A DNA stretch of 57,976 nt. It comes from Rhodocyclaceae bacterium. GTDB taxonomy: Bacteria; Pseudomonadota; Gammaproteobacteria; Burkholderiales; Ga0077523. Shown here in pieces: positions 20,040-31,390 of this stretch (positions are counted from its first letter, which is position 1; each line of letters opens with the position of its first letter). The translations under genes and the position numbers were made by a program. The notes beneath the pieces are model-generated. The model saw nothing but the letters and a program-made list of their open reading frames with translations. It did no database searches and was not told the DNA's origin. The stretch covers positions 1 to 57,976 of the forward strand of contig JADCHQ010000020.1 in the NCBI GenBank assembly GCA_020248405.1, written 5' to 3'.

Positions 20040-21758
20040 ATGACCACTGCCATCCAATCCGCCTCCCCCGCCGCCATGGACAGCTTTGCCGCTCTCTTCG
20101 AGGAGAGTCTCTCGCGCCAGGAAATGCGCGCGGGCGAGGTAATCACCGCCGAGGTGGTCCGTGTCGACGCCAACCACGTGGTCGTCAACGCGGGTCTGAA
20201 GTCGGAGAGCTTCATCGACATCGACGAGTTCCGTAACGACGGTGGTGCAGTGGAAGTCAAGCCGGGCGATTTCGTTTCCGTGGCCATCGAGTCCCTGGAA
20301 GACGGTTATGGCGAGACCCGGCTGTCGCGCGAGAAGGCCAAACGGTTGGCGGCGTGGATAGATCTCGAGACGGCGCTCGATCAGGGCTCGCTGGTGCAGG
20401 GGCTTGTCACTGGCAAGGTCAAGGGCGGCTTGACCGTCATGATCAACGGGATACGCGCCTTCCTGCCTGGCTCGCTGGTGGACGTGCGCCCGGTGAAGGA
20501 CACAACGCCCTTCGAGGGCAAGCAACTCGAGTTCAAGGTCATCAAGCTCGACCGCAAGCGCAACAACGTGGTGGTATCCCGGCGGGCGGTGGTGGAAGCC
20601 ACCCAGGGCGAAGAGCGCCAGAAGCTGCTGGAAACGCTGACCGAGGGCGCGGTGATCAAGGGTGTGGTGAAGAACATCACCGACTACGGCGCGTTCGTGG
20701 ACCTCGGTGGGATCGATGGCCTTTTGCACATCACCGATCTGGCATGGCGGCGGGTCAAGCATCCCTCGGAAGTATTGTCCGTGGGCGACGAGGTCACCGC
20801 CAAGGTATTGAAGTTCGACCAGGAAAAGAACCGCGTTTCCCTGGGCCTCAAGCAGTTGGGCGAAGACCCGTGGGTGGGCCTGGGCCGCCGCTACCCCCAG
20901 GGCACCCGCTTGTTCGGCCGCGTCACCAACCTGACCGACTACGGCGCCTTCGTGGAAATCGAGTCAGGCATCGAGGGCCTCGTGCACGTCTCCGAAATGG
21001 ATTGGACCAACAAGAACGTCCATCCATCCAAGGTTGCGCAGGTGGGTGATGAAGTGGAGGTGATGATCCTAGAGATCGACGAAGACCGTCGCCGCATCTC
21101 CCTGGGCATGAAGCAGTGCATGCCCAATCCTTGGGACGAGTTCGCCGCCAATTTCAAGAAGGGTGACAAGGTCAAGGGTCAAATCAAGTCCATCACCGAC
21201 TTTGGCGTGTTCATCGGGCTGGCCGGGGGTATCGACGGACTGGTTCACCTCTCGGATCTGTCGTGGAACGCAGTGGGCGAGGAAGCGGTGCGCCAGTACA
21301 AGAAAGGCGAGGAGGTGGAAGCGGTCGTGCTGGCGATCGATGTGGAGCGCGAGCGCATCTCCCTGGGGGTCAAGCAGCTCGAAGGCGATCCCTTCACCAG
21401 CTACGTTTCCACCCACGACCGCAATTCCGTGGTGGAAGGCACCGTCAAGTCCATCGACGCCAAGGGGGCGGTCATCACCCTTGCCGGCGAGGTTGAAGGC
21501 TACCTGCGAGCCTCCGAGGTGTCGCGCGACCGGGTGGAAGATATCCGCTCTCACCTCAAGGAGGGCGACCAAGTCACGGCCATGATCATCAACATCGACC
21601 GGAAGAACCGTGCCATCAACCTGTCGGTGAAGGCTCGCGACATGGCCGACGAGAGCGAAGCCATGCAGCGCATGGCGGTGGAGAACGCAGGCAATGCAGG
21701 CACCACCAGCCTTGGCGCGCTGCTCAAAGCCAAGCTGGACAACAAGAACCAGGCTTGA
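20040..21758 (+). CDS. rpsA: 30S ribosomal protein S1
   Basis: 572 residues from [20 protein letters not shown]; an internal ATG at 20076 ([12 protein letters not shown]) is nearer the usual family start. Six S1 RNA-binding repeats are visible, each with a core like [20 protein letters not shown] or [20 protein letters not shown]. It brings mRNAs with weak Shine-Dalgarno sequences to the 30S subunit. The 145-base gap after aroA-cmk likely holds its own promoter and autoregulatory leader, but no element could be defined. Confidence 0.97.
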   Translation: MTTAIQSASPAAMDSFAALFEESLSRQEMRAGEVITAEVVRVDANHVVVNAGLKSESFIDIDEFRNDGGAVEVKPGDFVSVAIESLEDGYGETRLSREKAKRLAAWIDLETALDQGSLVQGLVTGKVKGGLTVMINGIRAFLPGSLVDVRPVKDTTPFEGKQLEFKVIKLDRKRNNVVVSRRAVVEATQGEERQKLLETLTEGAVIKGVVKNITDYGAFVDLGGIDGLLHITDLAWRRVKHPSEVLSVGDEVTAKVLKFDQEKNRVSLGLKQLGEDPWVGLGRRYPQGTRLFGRVTNLTDYGAFVEIESGIEGLVHVSEMDWTNKNVHPSKVAQVGDEVEVMILEIDEDRRRISLGMKQCMPNPWDEFAANFKKGDKVKGQIKSITDFGVFIGLAGGIDGLVHLSDLSWNAVGEEAVRQYKKGEEVEAVVLAIDVERERISLGVKQLEGDPFTSYVSTHDRNSVVEGTVKSIDAKGAVITLAGEVEGYLRASEVSRDRVEDIRSHLKEGDQVTAMIINIDRKNRAINLSVKARDMADESEAMQRMAVENAGNAGTTSLGALLKAKLDNKNQA

Positions 21759-21770
21759 TCAGAGCGGGCA

Positions 21771-22142
21771 ATGACCAAGTCGGAACTGATCGCGAAGCTG
21801 GCGGAACACTTTCCGCAGTTGGTGGCGAGCGACGCGGAGCTGGCGGTCAAGATGATTCTCGACGCCATGGCCAAGAGCCTGTCTCAAGGGCAGCGTATCG
21901 AGATCCGTGGCTTCGGCAGTTTTGGTCTCAACTACCGTCCCCCCCGCATTGGCCGCAACCCGAAGTCTGGCGAGCGCGTGCAGGTGCCTGCCAAGTACGT
22001 GCCGCACTTCAAGGCTGGAAAGGAACTGCGCGAGCGCGTAGACCTCCCCCGGCCTGGGGGCGAACAGGTCTCGCCGGCGCCGGCAGGCAGCAGTGCGGGT
22101 CTGCTGTCGGTGCCGGTTTCCGCGGCATCCTCGGCCTCCTGA
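21771..22142 (+). CDS. ihfB: Integration host factor subunit beta
   Basis: A 123-residue HU/IHF-family protein starting [17 protein letters not shown]. The beta-arm [20 protein letters not shown] contains the DNA-intercalating proline region. The body ends near residue 95. The extra Ala/Pro/Ser-rich tail ([20 protein letters not shown]) makes it longer than usual. It lies 12 bases after rpsA, a conserved neighbour. It bends DNA together with IhfA. Confidence 0.95.
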   Translation: MTKSELIAKLAEHFPQLVASDAELAVKMILDAMAKSLSQGQRIEIRGFGSFGLNYRPPRIGRNPKSGERVQVPAKYVPHFKAGKELRERVDLPRPGGEQVSPAPAGSSAGLLSVPVSAASSAS

Positions 22143-22182
22143 AGGCGGCGGGTAACGGCCCGCTGGAATCCCTGCCACGTTC

Positions 22183-22476
22183 ATGCGCTACGCTGGCTGG
22201 TTATTGAAGGCAACGGCGTTCGTGTTGCTGGTGGGCTTTGCCCTGCGCAACACCGCGCCTGCGACGGTGCGCCTGTACCTCGGCCAGGAGTGGCAGGCAC
22301 CGCTGGTGTTTCTGCTGCTGGTGGCCTTCGCCCTTGGGGCGGCTGCCGGTTTCGCGGCCGGTTGGTCCCAGGTGCAGCGGCTGCGCCGGACGCTGCGCGC
22401 GCTGGAGGCGCGTGCGGCGGCGGCGGGTCGAGAGCCGCGGGTGCCGCATCCGGACCAGGGTCTTCTAGAGTCGTAG
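22183..22476 (+). CDS. lapA: LapA family inner-membrane protein
   Basis: A 97-residue protein with two hydrophobic segments (about residues 5-22 and 39-61: LKATAFVLLVGFALRN and LVFLLLVAFALGAAAGFAAG), then a basic cytoplasmic tail (VQRLRRTLRALEARAA). It matches the LapA (DUF1049) topology. With LapB it takes part in control of lipopolysaccharide assembly in the inner membrane. It lies directly upstream of lapB. Confidence 0.85.
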   Translation: MRYAGWLLKATAFVLLVGFALRNTAPATVRLYLGQEWQAPLVFLLLVAFALGAAAGFAAGWSQVQRLRRTLRALEARAAAAGREPRVPHPDQGLLES

Positions 22477-22492
22477 GCGGCAGGGCGAGCGA

Positions 22493-23668
22493 GTGGATTT
22501 CGAGTCCTGGTGGTTGCTTCTGCTGCCGCTGTTCTTCGCGCTGGGTTGGGTGGCGGCGCGGATCGACATCCGGCAACTGCTGAGCGAGTCCCGGCGCCTG
22601 CCGGCGTCCTATTTCCGGGGCCTCAATTTCCTGCTCAATGAGCAGCCGGACAAGGCCATCGAGGCATTCCTCGAAGTGGTGAAGATCGAAAAGGAAACCG
22701 TGGAGTTGCACTTCGCCCTGGGCAGCCTGTTTCGCCGGCGCGGCGAGATCGAGCGTGCCATCCGAATGCACCAGGCCATCCTGGAGCGAGAGGACCTGGG
22801 GCCGGAGCAGCAACTCCTGGCGCTGTATGAATTGGCGCAGGATTACCTCAAGGCCGGTCTTCTGGATCGGGCCGAGGAGTGTTTCGCCAAGCTCGAGGGC
22901 ACCTCCTACGAGCAACAGGGTTTGCGGTACCTGCTTGAGATCTATGAGCAGGAAAAGGACTGGCACAAGGCGATCGCTGCGTCGCGCAAGATGGACGCCA
23001 TCACCGGAGACTCCAGCGCCCGCGACATCGCCCACTTCTATTGCGAGCTGGCGGCTGGTGAACTTTTGCATGGCCGCTTCGACGAAGCGCGACGCTACGC
23101 CGGCGAAGCGCTGCTGGTGAACCGCAAGTGCACGCGCGCCAGCATGCTGCAGGGCGATGTGGAACTGGCGGCCGGCGATACGGCGGCAGCCGTTGAGTTC
23201 TGGAAGCGCGTTGAAGGGCAAAATCCGGCCTATCTGTCGCTGCTGGGCGACAAGTTTCTGGCTGCCTACCGCAAGCTGGATCGCGAGGCCGAGGGCGTAC
23301 AACTGCTGCTTGGATACTTGGCGCGCTACCCGTCCCTGGACCTGCTCACCGTTGCGCACGAAGCGGTTCGCGACAGCCAGGGTCTGCCCGCCGCCCAGGC
23401 TTTGCTGCGGGAGGAACTGCGCCGTACTCCATCGCTGATCGGCCTGTCGCGGTTGGTGGAGGGGGAACTCACTGCCGCGCCCGCCGAGCGCCGCTCCGAT
23501 CTGGAGCTGATCCGCGGGCTGGTGCAGCAGCACACTGGCAATCTCGCCCAGTACAAATGCGAGCGCTGCGGGTTTCGCGCCCGGCAGTTCTACTGGCATT
23601 GCCCCGCCTGTCATCGCTGGGAGACCACCACGCCCCGGCGCACCGAGGAGCGCGAACTGGCTGCCTAG
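22493..23668 (+). CDS. lapB: Lipopolysaccharide assembly protein LapB
   Basis: 391 residues from a GTG start. One N-terminal membrane anchor ([18 protein letters not shown]) is followed by TPR repeats over roughly residues 40-340. A C-terminal rubredoxin-like metal site reads [10 protein letters not shown] and then CPAC, the LapB hallmark. In E. coli it adapts LpxC for FtsH proteolysis. The spacing of 16 bases after lapA implies one operon. Confidence 0.94.
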   Translation: MDFESWWLLLLPLFFALGWVAARIDIRQLLSESRRLPASYFRGLNFLLNEQPDKAIEAFLEVVKIEKETVELHFALGSLFRRRGEIERAIRMHQAILEREDLGPEQQLLALYELAQDYLKAGLLDRAEECFAKLEGTSYEQQGLRYLLEIYEQEKDWHKAIAASRKMDAITGDSSARDIAHFYCELAAGELLHGRFDEARRYAGEALLVNRKCTRASMLQGDVELAAGDTAAAVEFWKRVEGQNPAYLSLLGDKFLAAYRKLDREAEGVQLLLGYLARYPSLDLLTVAHEAVRDSQGLPAAQALLREELRRTPSLIGLSRLVEGELTAAPAERRSDLELIRGLVQQHTGNLAQYKCERCGFRARQFYWHCPACHRWETTTPRRTEERELAA

Positions 23669-23684
23669 CGGCCCGCCCCTGCCC

Positions 23685-24410
23685 ATGGAAAACACCCCCG
23701 ATCCCCGCATCATCGTAGCCCTGGATGTGCCAGGCGCCCAGGAAGCCCTGGCCCTGGCGGCACGCCTGCCCGCCGCGCGCTGCCGTCTCAAGGTGGGCAA
23801 GGAGCTGTTCGTCGCCGCCGGACCGGCGCTGGTGGAGCAACTCGTGCAGGGCGGCCATGGTGTGTTTCTCGATCTCAAGTTCCACGATATCCCCAACACG
23901 GTGGCGCAGGCGTGTGTTGCGGCCGCTCGCCTGGGCGTGTGGATGATCAACGTGCACGCCGCGGGAGGCACGCGCATGATGCGCGCGGCCCGCGAGGCCA
24001 TCGAAGCAGCGCCCCGGCGCCCCAAGCTGGTGGCCGTCACCGTGCTCACCAGCCTGTCGGTCGAAGATGTGGCCGAACTGGGTTTTGGCGAAGCGCCCGC
24101 GACCCTGGCGTTACGGTGGGCCGCATTGGCTCGCGACAGCGGCCTGGATGGCGTGGTCTGCTCCGCCCAGGAGGCGGGCGCGCTACGCGGGCGCTTTGGT
24201 CCGGGCTTCGATCTGGTGACCCCCGGCATCCGCCCGCCCGATGCCGCCACCGATGACCAGTCGCGTGTAGCCACGCCCGCCGCGGCGGTGCGTGCCGGCG
24301 CCACTTATCTGGTCATCGGCCGTCCCATTACTCGCGCCGCCGACCCGGCCCAGGCGCTGGCGGCCATCCAGGCGCAACTCGATTTCCCTGCAACCGGAGA
24401 ACCCTCTTGA
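23685..24410 (+). CDS. pyrF: Orotidine 5'-phosphate decarboxylase
   Basis: A 241-residue TIM-barrel enzyme. [26 protein letters not shown] and the catalytic [16 protein letters not shown] are diagnostic; GIRPP appears near residue 185. It makes UMP, the last step of pyrimidine synthesis. Its stop codon overlaps the TTG start of ugd (TTGA). Confidence 0.97.
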   Translation: MENTPDPRIIVALDVPGAQEALALAARLPAARCRLKVGKELFVAAGPALVEQLVQGGHGVFLDLKFHDIPNTVAQACVAAARLGVWMINVHAAGGTRMMRAAREAIEAAPRRPKLVAVTVLTSLSVEDVAELGFGEAPATLALRWAALARDSGLDGVVCSAQEAGALRGRFGPGFDLVTPGIRPPDAATDDQSRVATPAAAVRAGATYLVIGRPITRAADPAQALAAIQAQLDFPATGEPS

Positions 24411-25729
24411 AAATCACCGTCATCGGTACTGGCTATGTGGGTCTGGTGTCGGGTGCATGCCTGGCCGACAGCGGTAACGATGTGTTGTGCCTGGACGTGG
24501 ACGCCGCCAAGATCGCGGCGCTTCAGCGTGGCGAGATTCCCATCTTCGAGCCTGGCCTCGAGTCGATCGTACGGCGCAACGCCCAGGCGGGCCGGTTGCG
24601 ATTCACCACCGACATCCCGGCCAGCGTGGCCCACGGCACGGTGCAGTTCATCGCCGTGGGCACCCCGCCCGACGAGGATGGGTCGGCCGATCTGCGCCAT
24701 GTGCTGGCGGCGGCGCGCAGCATAGGCCGCTACCTGGATCATTATGCCGTGGTGGTGGACAAGTCCACCGTGCCCGTGGGCACGGCCGGCAAGGTGCGCG
24801 CGGCCATCGCAGAAGAGCTTGCGGCGCGCGGCTCGGCACAGGAATTCGCCGTGGTCTCCAACCCCGAGTTCCTCAAGGAGGGGGCGGCGGTGGACGATTT
24901 CCTCAAGCCCGACCGTATCGTGCTGGGTTCCGATGACGCGCGTGCCACCCAGATCATGCGGGCGGTGTATCAACCTTTCCAGCGCAACCACGAGCGCCTG
25001 CTGGTGATGGACGTGAAGTCGGCCGAGCTCACCAAGTACGCCGCCAACGCCATGCTGGCCACGCGCATTTCCTTCATGAACGAACTGGCCAATCTTGCCG
25101 AGCGGCTGGGCGCGGACATCGAGCGGGTGCGCCAGGGCATCGGCTCCGATCCGCGCATCGGCTACCACTTCTTGTACGCAGGCACCGGTTATGGTGGATC
25201 ATGCTTCCCCAAGGACGTGCAGGCGCTGCAGCGCAGTGCCAACGAGGCCGGGCTGGGGTTGCGCATCCTCGATGCGGTGGAGGCGGTCAACGAGGATCAG
25301 AAGTCCGTGCTGTTGCGCAAGCTCGACCGGCGCCTCGGGGCGGGGGTGAAGGGGCTGCGGGTGGCGCTGTGGGGCCTTGCCTTCAAGCCCAACACCGACG
25401 ACATGCGCGAGGCGCCCAGCCGCGTGATCGTGGAGGGGTTGCTGGCGCGTGGCGCCACGGTCTGCGCCTACGATCCCGTGGCGGCGGCCGAGGCGCAACG
25501 CCTGTTCGGCGAGCGCCCCGGGCTCGAGTATGCCGATGCGCCCATGGCGGCCCTGGAGGGCGCCGATGTGCTCATGATCGTCACCGAGTGGAAGGAATTT
25601 CGCAGCCCCGACTTCGAGGTGCTGCGTGCACGGCTGCGGCTTGGGTTGATTCTCGATGGCCGCAACATGTACGAGCCCGAGATGGTGCGCTCCTTCGGCC
25701 TCGAATACGACGCCATCGGCCGGTTGTGA
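24407..25729 (+). CDS. ugd: UDP-glucose 6-dehydrogenase
   Basis: 440 residues from a TTG start preceded by GGAGA. The N-terminal NAD site is [17 protein letters not shown]; the catalytic cysteine is in [31 protein letters not shown] is the C-terminal domain signature. It converts UDP-glucose to UDP-glucuronate for polysaccharide or LPS sugars. The TTG overlaps the pyrF stop. Confidence 0.96.
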   Translation: MKITVIGTGYVGLVSGACLADSGNDVLCLDVDAAKIAALQRGEIPIFEPGLESIVRRNAQAGRLRFTTDIPASVAHGTVQFIAVGTPPDEDGSADLRHVLAAARSIGRYLDHYAVVVDKSTVPVGTAGKVRAAIAEELAARGSAQEFAVVSNPEFLKEGAAVDDFLKPDRIVLGSDDARATQIMRAVYQPFQRNHERLLVMDVKSAELTKYAANAMLATRISFMNELANLAERLGADIERVRQGIGSDPRIGYHFLYAGTGYGGSCFPKDVQALQRSANEAGLGLRILDAVEAVNEDQKSVLLRKLDRRLGAGVKGLRVALWGLAFKPNTDDMREAPSRVIVEGLLARGATVCAYDPVAAAEAQRLFGERPGLEYADAPMAALEGADVLMIVTEWKEFRSPDFEVLRARLRLGLILDGRNMYEPEMVRSFGLEYDAIGRL

Positions 25730-25760
25730 ACGGGCTGGCCGCACGGCGGTGGAGGCACTC

Positions 25761-26708
25761 ATGAACGCGCCCGATCTGAGCGCGGTACGCGTGCTGGTGG
25801 TAGGCGATGTGATGCTCGACCGGTACTGGTTCGGCGAGGTCAACCGCATCTCGCCCGAGGCGCCCGTACCTGTGGTGAAGGTGGATCGCGGCGAGGAGCG
25901 GCTAGGCGGTGCAGCCAATGTGGCGCGCAATGCCCGCAGCCTGGGTGCCGCGACGGCGCTGCTGTCCGTGGTGGGCGATGACGAGGCCGGCGGCGCCATT
26001 GAGCGTCTGCTCGCAGCCGAAGGCATCAGCGCCGGCTTGCAGCGGGATCCTCAGGTGGCTACCACCATCAAGTTGCGGGTGATCGGCCGGCAGCAGCAGT
26101 TGCTGCGCATCGATTTCGAAAATGCGCCGGGCCGCGAGGCCCTGGCCGGCAAGCTGGCCGAGTTCGAGCGCCGCCTGCCCGGCAGCCAGGTGGTGATCCT
26201 GTCCGACTACGGCAAGGGCGGCCTCACCCACATCACCCGCATGATCGAGATGGCCCGAGGCGCTGGTAAGCCGGTGCTGGTGGATCCCAAGGGCGATGAC
26301 TACGCGCGCTATCGCGGCGCCACGCTGCTCACGCCCAACCGAGCTGAGTTTCGCCAGGTGGCGGGCGGCTGGAGCAGCGAGGAGGAACTCGCCCTCAAGG
26401 CGCAGCGGCTGCGCCAGGAACTCGCGCTCGAAGCGCTGCTGGTCACCCGCAGCGAGGAGGGCATGACGCTGTTTCGCGAGCACGGCGTGCTGCACGTGCC
26501 CACGGTGGCGCGCGAGGTGTTCGACGTGAGCGGTGCCGGCGACACGGTGATTGCCACCCTGGGTGTAATGCTGGCGGCGGGCGAGGGCTTCGAGGCGGCC
26601 ATGCATTGGGCTAACCGCGCCGCCGGTATCGTAGTGGGCAAGCTGGGCACGGCCGTGGTGCATCCCGAGGAACTGTTCGGCACCGCCGACGCAAGGAACC
26701 CCCAATGA
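25761..26708 (+). CDS. hldA: D-glycero-beta-D-manno-heptose-7-phosphate kinase
   Basis: 315 residues from [20 protein letters not shown], with GGAGG 5 bases upstream. It is a PfkB/ribokinase-type kinase: [17 protein letters not shown], and the catalytic [14 protein letters not shown] near the end. The cytidylyltransferase half found in E. coli HldE is absent, so this is a stand-alone kinase (rfaE domain I), common in betaproteobacteria. It acts before hldD in heptose synthesis for LPS. Its end overlaps hldD by 4 bases. Confidence 0.93.
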   Translation: MNAPDLSAVRVLVVGDVMLDRYWFGEVNRISPEAPVPVVKVDRGEERLGGAANVARNARSLGAATALLSVVGDDEAGGAIERLLAAEGISAGLQRDPQVATTIKLRVIGRQQQLLRIDFENAPGREALAGKLAEFERRLPGSQVVILSDYGKGGLTHITRMIEMARGAGKPVLVDPKGDDYARYRGATLLTPNRAEFRQVAGGWSSEEELALKAQRLRQELALEALLVTRSEEGMTLFREHGVLHVPTVAREVFDVSGAGDTVIATLGVMLAAGEGFEAAMHWANRAAGIVVGKLGTAVVHPEELFGTADARNPQ

Positions 26709-27700
26709 TCATCGTCACCGGAGCGGCCGGCTTCATCGGCGCCAACCTCGTCAAGGCCCTCAACGCCCGGGGCGAGACCAACATCCTCGCCGTGGATAAC
26801 CTGACCCGCGCCGACAAGTTTCGCAATCTCGCCGACTGTGACATCGCCGATTATTGGGACAAGGAGGCGTTCCTCGACGCGCTCGTGGCGGGGGATTTTG
26901 ACGGCGAAGTGGATGCCGTGCTGCATCAGGGCGCCTGCTCCGACACTCAGGGTTCGGACGGCCGCTACATGATGGACAACAACTACCGCTACACAGTGAC
27001 GCTGCTGGACTGGTGCCAGTCCGAGGGCGCGCGCCTGATTTACGCCTCCTCGGCCGCGGTGTACGGCCCCGGCCCGGAGTTTCGCGAAGTCCGCAACTGC
27101 GAGCAGCCGCTCAATGTGTATGGCTACTCCAAGTTTCTCGCCGACCAGGTGGTGCGCCGGCGCTGGGACGAACTGGGCAGCCAGGTGGCGGGGCTGCGCT
27201 ACTTCAACGTCTACGGCCCGCGCGAGGACCACAAGCAGCGCATGGCCTCGGTGGCGTTTCACTGTTTCAACCAGTACCGCGCCGAGGGACGCGTGAAGTT
27301 GTTCGAGGGCAGCGGCGGTTACGGCTCCGGCGAACAGCAGCGCGACTTCGTGAGCGTGGAAGACGCGGTGGCGGTGAACCTGTGGCTGCTTGATCATCCC
27401 GATGTCTCGGGCATCTTCAACGTGGGCACGGGCTGCGCCCAGAGTTTCAACGATGTGGCGGTGGCGGCGGTGAACGCGCTGCGCGCTGCGCATGGCGAGG
27501 CCGCACTCTCCCTGGCGGCAATGCTCAATGCGGGGCTGATCGAATACACGGCCTTTCCGCCCGGGCTCGCGGACAAGTACCAGAGTTTCACCAGGGCCGA
27601 TCTGACGCAACTGCGCCGTGCGGGCTACGGCGCGCCGTTTCTGACCGTGGAGGAGGGCGTGGCGCGCTACATGAGCTGGCTGCTCGCCCGCGCAGCATGA
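26705..27700 (+). CDS. hldD: ADP-L-glycero-D-manno-heptose 6-epimerase
   Basis: A 331-residue extended short-chain dehydrogenase. [19 protein letters not shown] binds NADP; catalytic YGYSKFLAD holds Tyr and Lys; HQGACSDT and [16 protein letters not shown] are typical of HldD. It performs the last step of ADP-heptose synthesis for the LPS core. It overlaps hldA and cysM by 4 bases each. Confidence 0.96.
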   Translation: MIIVTGAAGFIGANLVKALNARGETNILAVDNLTRADKFRNLADCDIADYWDKEAFLDALVAGDFDGEVDAVLHQGACSDTQGSDGRYMMDNNYRYTVTLLDWCQSEGARLIYASSAAVYGPGPEFREVRNCEQPLNVYGYSKFLADQVVRRRWDELGSQVAGLRYFNVYGPREDHKQRMASVAFHCFNQYRAEGRVKLFEGSGGYGSGEQQRDFVSVEDAVAVNLWLLDHPDVSGIFNVGTGCAQSFNDVAVAAVNALRAAHGEAALSLAAMLNAGLIEYTAFPPGLADKYQSFTRADLTQLRRAGYGAPFLTVEEGVARYMSWLLARAA

Positions 27701-28602
27701 ACCCGGGCGCCCCGGTGGATTGGCAGGTGCTGGACGATTTCGTCGGCAACACGCCGCTGGTGCGCTTCAAGCGCCTGCCAGGCAGCACCTCCAACGTGAT
27801 CCTCGGCAAGCTCGAGGGCAACAACCCCGCCGGATCGGTGAAGGACCGGCCGGCGCTGTCCATGATCCGCGGTGCCGAGGCCCGCGGCGAGATCCGCCCT
27901 GGGGACACGCTCATCGAACCGACCAGCGGTAACACCGGCATCGCGCTTGCCATGGTGGCGGCCATGCGCGGCTACCGCATGGTGCTGGTGATGCCCGAGG
28001 ACCTGTCGGTGGAGCGTCGCCAGACCATGGCGGCCTTCGGCGCGTCCTTCGTGCTCACGCCCAAGGCTGGCGGCATGGAGACGGCGCGCGACGTGGCCCT
28101 GGAGATGCAGAGCCGCGGCGAGGGGCGCATCCTCGACCAGTTCGCCAACGCCGACAACCCGCTCGCCCATTACCGGGGCACGGGGCCGGAGATCTGGCGC
28201 GACACCGGCGGCACCATTACCCACTTCGTGAGCAGCATGGGTACCACCGGCACCATCATGGGCTGCTCGCGCTACTTCAAGGAACACAACCCTGGCATCC
28301 GCATCGTGGGCTGTCAGCCCTCGGAGGGCTCGCGCATTCCCGGCATCCGCAAGTGGCCCGAGGCCTACCTGCCCAGCATCTTCGAGCGCACCCGCGTGGA
28401 CGAGGTGGTGGAGGTGAGCCAGGCGGATGCGGAGGAGACCGCGCGCCGGATGGCGCGTGAGGAAGGCATCTTCTGCGGACCGTCGGCGGGCGGTGCGGCG
28501 TGGGTGGCGCTGGAGCTTTCGAAGCGTGTGGAAAACGCCGTCATCGTCACGATCGTCTGCGACCGCGGCGACCGCTATCTTTCCACAGAAATCTTCGGCT
28601 AG
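27697..28602 (+). CDS. cysM: Cysteine synthase B
   Basis: A 301-residue PLP beta-family enzyme. The PLP lysine is in [29 protein letters not shown] and [11 protein letters not shown] are phosphate-binding loops. The CysM-type C-terminus ([14 protein letters not shown]) supports isozyme B, which can use thiosulfate as well as sulfide. It ends the rpsA to cysM run and converges on pckG with a 4-base overlap of stop codons. Confidence 0.95.
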   Translation: MNPGAPVDWQVLDDFVGNTPLVRFKRLPGSTSNVILGKLEGNNPAGSVKDRPALSMIRGAEARGEIRPGDTLIEPTSGNTGIALAMVAAMRGYRMVLVMPEDLSVERRQTMAAFGASFVLTPKAGGMETARDVALEMQSRGEGRILDQFANADNPLAHYRGTGPEIWRDTGGTITHFVSSMGTTGTIMGCSRYFKEHNPGIRIVGCQPSEGSRIPGIRKWPEAYLPSIFERTRVDEVVEVSQADAEETARRMAREEGIFCGPSAGGAAWVALELSKRVENAVIVTIVCDRGDRYLSTEIFG

Positions 28603-30467
28603 GCCGGCAGCGACCAGCGCTCCGGTGCGCGAGACAGGGCCGCAAGCATCAGCTCGCGGCGCAACGCCAGCTCCTTGGGTAGCCGGTCGTAGAGGCGGAT
28701 GAACAACTCCTCGTGCAGCAGCAGTTCGCGCATCCATTCCTCGCGGTGCAGGGACATGGCGTCGTGGAAGGCCTCCTGCACGGTCTCGGGCAGCCCTTCC
28801 CAGAGAATTTCCTGGGAGGCGGGCATCCAGCCCAGCGGGCTCTGCACTGCCTGTGTGCGCCCGTGGCATCGATCCACGATCCACTTCAGCACCCGCATGT
28901 TCTCGCCGTAACCCGGCCACAGGAAGCGGCCGTCGGCTGTCTTGCGGAACCAGTTGACGCAAAAGATGCGTGGCGTTTCCGTGAGCCGGTGCGCCATGGA
29001 TAGCCAGTGATCGAAGTAGTCGGCCATGTTGTAGCCGCAGAAGGGCAGCATGGCGAAGGGATCGCGGCGCACGTCGCCCACCTTGCCCGCGGCCGCGGCG
29101 GTGGTTTCGGAGCCCATGGTGGCGGCGAGGTACACACCATCGGTCCAGCTGAAGCTCTCCAGGACCAGCGGCACGGTGCTGGAGCGGCGGCCGCCGAACA
29201 CGAATGCCGAGATCGGAACGCCGGCAGGGTCTTCCCAGGCTGGGTCGATGGATGGGCACTGGGCAGCGGGCACGGTGAAGCGGGCATTGGGGTGAGCGGC
29301 CTTGCGGCCGCAGTCTGGCGTCCAGGCTTCGCCCTGCCAGTCGGTGAGGCGTGCGGGCGGGGTGTCGGTCATGCCTTCCCACCACACATCGCCGTCCTCG
29401 GTGAGGGCGACGTTGGTGAAAATACAATTGGCGCGCAGCGTTTCCATGGCGTTGGGGTTGGATTGCCAGGAGGTGCCCGGCGCCACGCCAAAGAAGCCGA
29501 ATTCGGGATTGATGGCGCGCAGGCGGCCCTGCGCGTCGGGCTTGATCCAGGCGATGTCATCGCCCACCGTGGTGACCTTCCAGCCCGCGAAGGCCGGCGG
29601 CGGGATCAGCATGGCGAAATTGGTCTTGCCGCAGGCGCTGGGAAAGGCGGCCGCCAGGTAGCTCTTGTCCCCTTGGGGAGATTGCACGCCGAGGATGAGC
29701 ATGTGCTCAGCGAGCCAGCCCTGGTCACGGCCCATGCTTGAGGCGATGCGCAGAGCGAAGCACTTCTTGCCCAGCAGCGCATTGCCGCCATAGCCGCTGC
29801 CATAGGACCAGATGGCGTGCTCTTCCGGAAAGTGCACGATGTACTTGTGCTCGGGATTGCAGGGCCAGGGCACGTCTGGTTGTCCGGGCGCAAGCGGCAT
29901 TCCCACCGAATGCAGACAGGGCACGAAGGCACCGTCCTCGCCGAGCAGTTCCATGGCGCTCCGGCCCATGCGGGTCATGATGCGCATGGATACCGCCACA
30001 TAGGCCGAGTCGGTGAGTTCCACCCCGATCTGCGCGATGGGCGAGCCCAGCGGCCCCATGCTGAAGGGCACCACGTAGAGCGTGCGCCCGCGCATGCAGC
30101 CATCGAACAGCCGCGTCAGGGTGCGCTTCATGTCCAGCGGCTCCACCCAATTGTTCGTGGGGCCGGCGTCCTGGCGGTGAACGCTGCAGATGAAGGTGCG
30201 GTCCTCCACCCGCGCCACGTCCGAGGGATCGGAGCGCGACAGATAGCTGCCGGGGCGCTTGGCCGGGTTCAGCGGAAAAAACGTACCCGCAGCTACCAAT
30301 TCGCCACACAGCCGGTCGTACTCGGCCTGCGAGCCGTCGCACCACACCACGCGCTCCGGCCGCGTGAGGGCGCAGACCTGGGCCACCCAGTGCTTGAGGG
30401 CCTCGTGGCGCACCCATGGGGGTGCGTCCAGGGCGATGGTCGGACTCGTTACCGCTTCGATTTTCAT
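28599..30467 (-). CDS. pckG: Phosphoenolpyruvate carboxykinase (GTP)
   Basis: 622 residues from [18 protein letters not shown], preceded by GGAG. The GTP-class P-loop reads [17 protein letters not shown] and the kinase-2 motif [10 protein letters not shown]; the reactive cysteine lies in the P-loop. It interconverts oxaloacetate and PEP for gluconeogenesis. It is transcribed away from the exonuclease gene and stands alone. Confidence 0.97.
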   Translation of the reverse strand: MKIEAVTSPTIALDAPPWVRHEALKHWVAQVCALTRPERVVWCDGSQAEYDRLCGELVAAGTFFPLNPAKRPGSYLSRSDPSDVARVEDRTFICSVHRQDAGPTNNWVEPLDMKRTLTRLFDGCMRGRTLYVVPFSMGPLGSPIAQIGVELTDSAYVAVSMRIMTRMGRSAMELLGEDGAFVPCLHSVGMPLAPGQPDVPWPCNPEHKYIVHFPEEHAIWSYGSGYGGNALLGKKCFALRIASSMGRDQGWLAEHMLILGVQSPQGDKSYLAAAFPSACGKTNFAMLIPPPAFAGWKVTTVGDDIAWIKPDAQGRLRAINPEFGFFGVAPGTSWQSNPNAMETLRANCIFTNVALTEDGDVWWEGMTDTPPARLTDWQGEAWTPDCGRKAAHPNARFTVPAAQCPSIDPAWEDPAGVPISAFVFGGRRSSTVPLVLESFSWTDGVYLAATMGSETTAAAAGKVGDVRRDPFAMLPFCGYNMADYFDHWLSMAHRLTETPRIFCVNWFRKTADGRFLWPGYGENMRVLKWIVDRCHGRTQAVQSPLGWMPASQEILWEGLPETVQEAFHDAMSLHREEWMRELLLHEELFIRLYDRLPKELALRRELMLAALSRAPERWSLPA

Positions 30468-30610
30468 GTGGCGCTCCCCGGGGCGGCTGCGCGCCCCTGC
30501 GCGGGCGCGTTCCATAGGCAGGATGCTAGCAAAAACGTCATGCTGTGCCCCGTGAAACGCCGCGAGCCGCGAGCGGGCGTCTAGAATTCCTGCTTTGCGC
30601 GAGTGCAGCC

Positions 30611-31390
30611 TTGATCCCCACCCTTACCTTCGACATCGAGACCGTTCCCGACGTGGCGGGCTTGCGCCTGCTGCGCGACACTCCCTCGCAGTGGTCCGAT
30701 GCCGAGGTGGCCGAGGCAGCCTTCGCCGCGCGTCGCGAAGCTACCGGCAGCGACTTCCTGCCCCTGCACCTGCACCGAGTGGTGGCCATTTCCGTGGCGC
30801 TGCGCGAGCGCGACAGCTTCCGGGTGTGGTCGCTTGGCGAGCCTGGCGACGCGGAGGGCGAGCTCATCCAGCGCTTCTTCGACGGCGTCGAGCGCTATAC
30901 GCCGCAACTGGTGTCGTGGAACGGCGGAGGCTTCGACCTGCCCGTACTGCACTACCGCGGTCTGGTGCATGGCGTGCGCGCGGCGCGCTACTGGGACCTG
31001 GGCGAAGACGATCGCGACTTCCGCTACAGCAACTACATTGGCCGCTATCACACGCGCCACGTGGACCTCATGGACCTGCTGGCCAAGTACCAGCCACGCG
31101 CCAGCGCGCCCCTGGATGAACTGGCCCGGCTGGTGGGGCTGCCTGGCAAGATCGGCATGGAGGGCTCCCGGGTGTGGCAGGCCTGGCAGGAGGAGCGCAT
31201 CGAGGAGATCCGCGCCTACTGCGAGGCTGATGTGGCGAATACCCACCTGTTGTTTCAGCGCTTCCGGCTCATGCGCGGCCACATCGATCACGAGGGCTGG
31301 CAGCGCGAGTGCGCGCTGGTGCGCGAGACGCTGGCGCGGCTGCCGGGCAGCCAATGGCGCGAGTTCCTCGACCAGTGGCCCGAGCCGTGA
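30611..31390 (+). CDS. 3'-5' exonuclease, PolB-like DEDD family
   Basis: 259 residues from a TTG start ([14 protein letters not shown]). The three exonuclease motifs are visible: Exo I DIET, Exo [14 protein letters not shown], Exo [15 protein letters not shown]. It matches the stand-alone 'predicted 3'-5' exonuclease related to PolB' family and lacks a polymerase domain. It is presumably a DNA or RNA proofreading or turnover nuclease; the substrate is unknown. Its stop overlaps the rlmD GTG start (GTGA). Confidence 0.85.
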   Translation: MIPTLTFDIETVPDVAGLRLLRDTPSQWSDAEVAEAAFAARREATGSDFLPLHLHRVVAISVALRERDSFRVWSLGEPGDAEGELIQRFFDGVERYTPQLVSWNGGGFDLPVLHYRGLVHGVRAARYWDLGEDDRDFRYSNYIGRYHTRHVDLMDLLAKYQPRASAPLDELARLVGLPGKIGMEGSRVWQAWQEERIEEIRAYCEADVANTHLLFQRFRLMRGHIDHEGWQRECALVRETLARLPGSQWREFLDQWPEP

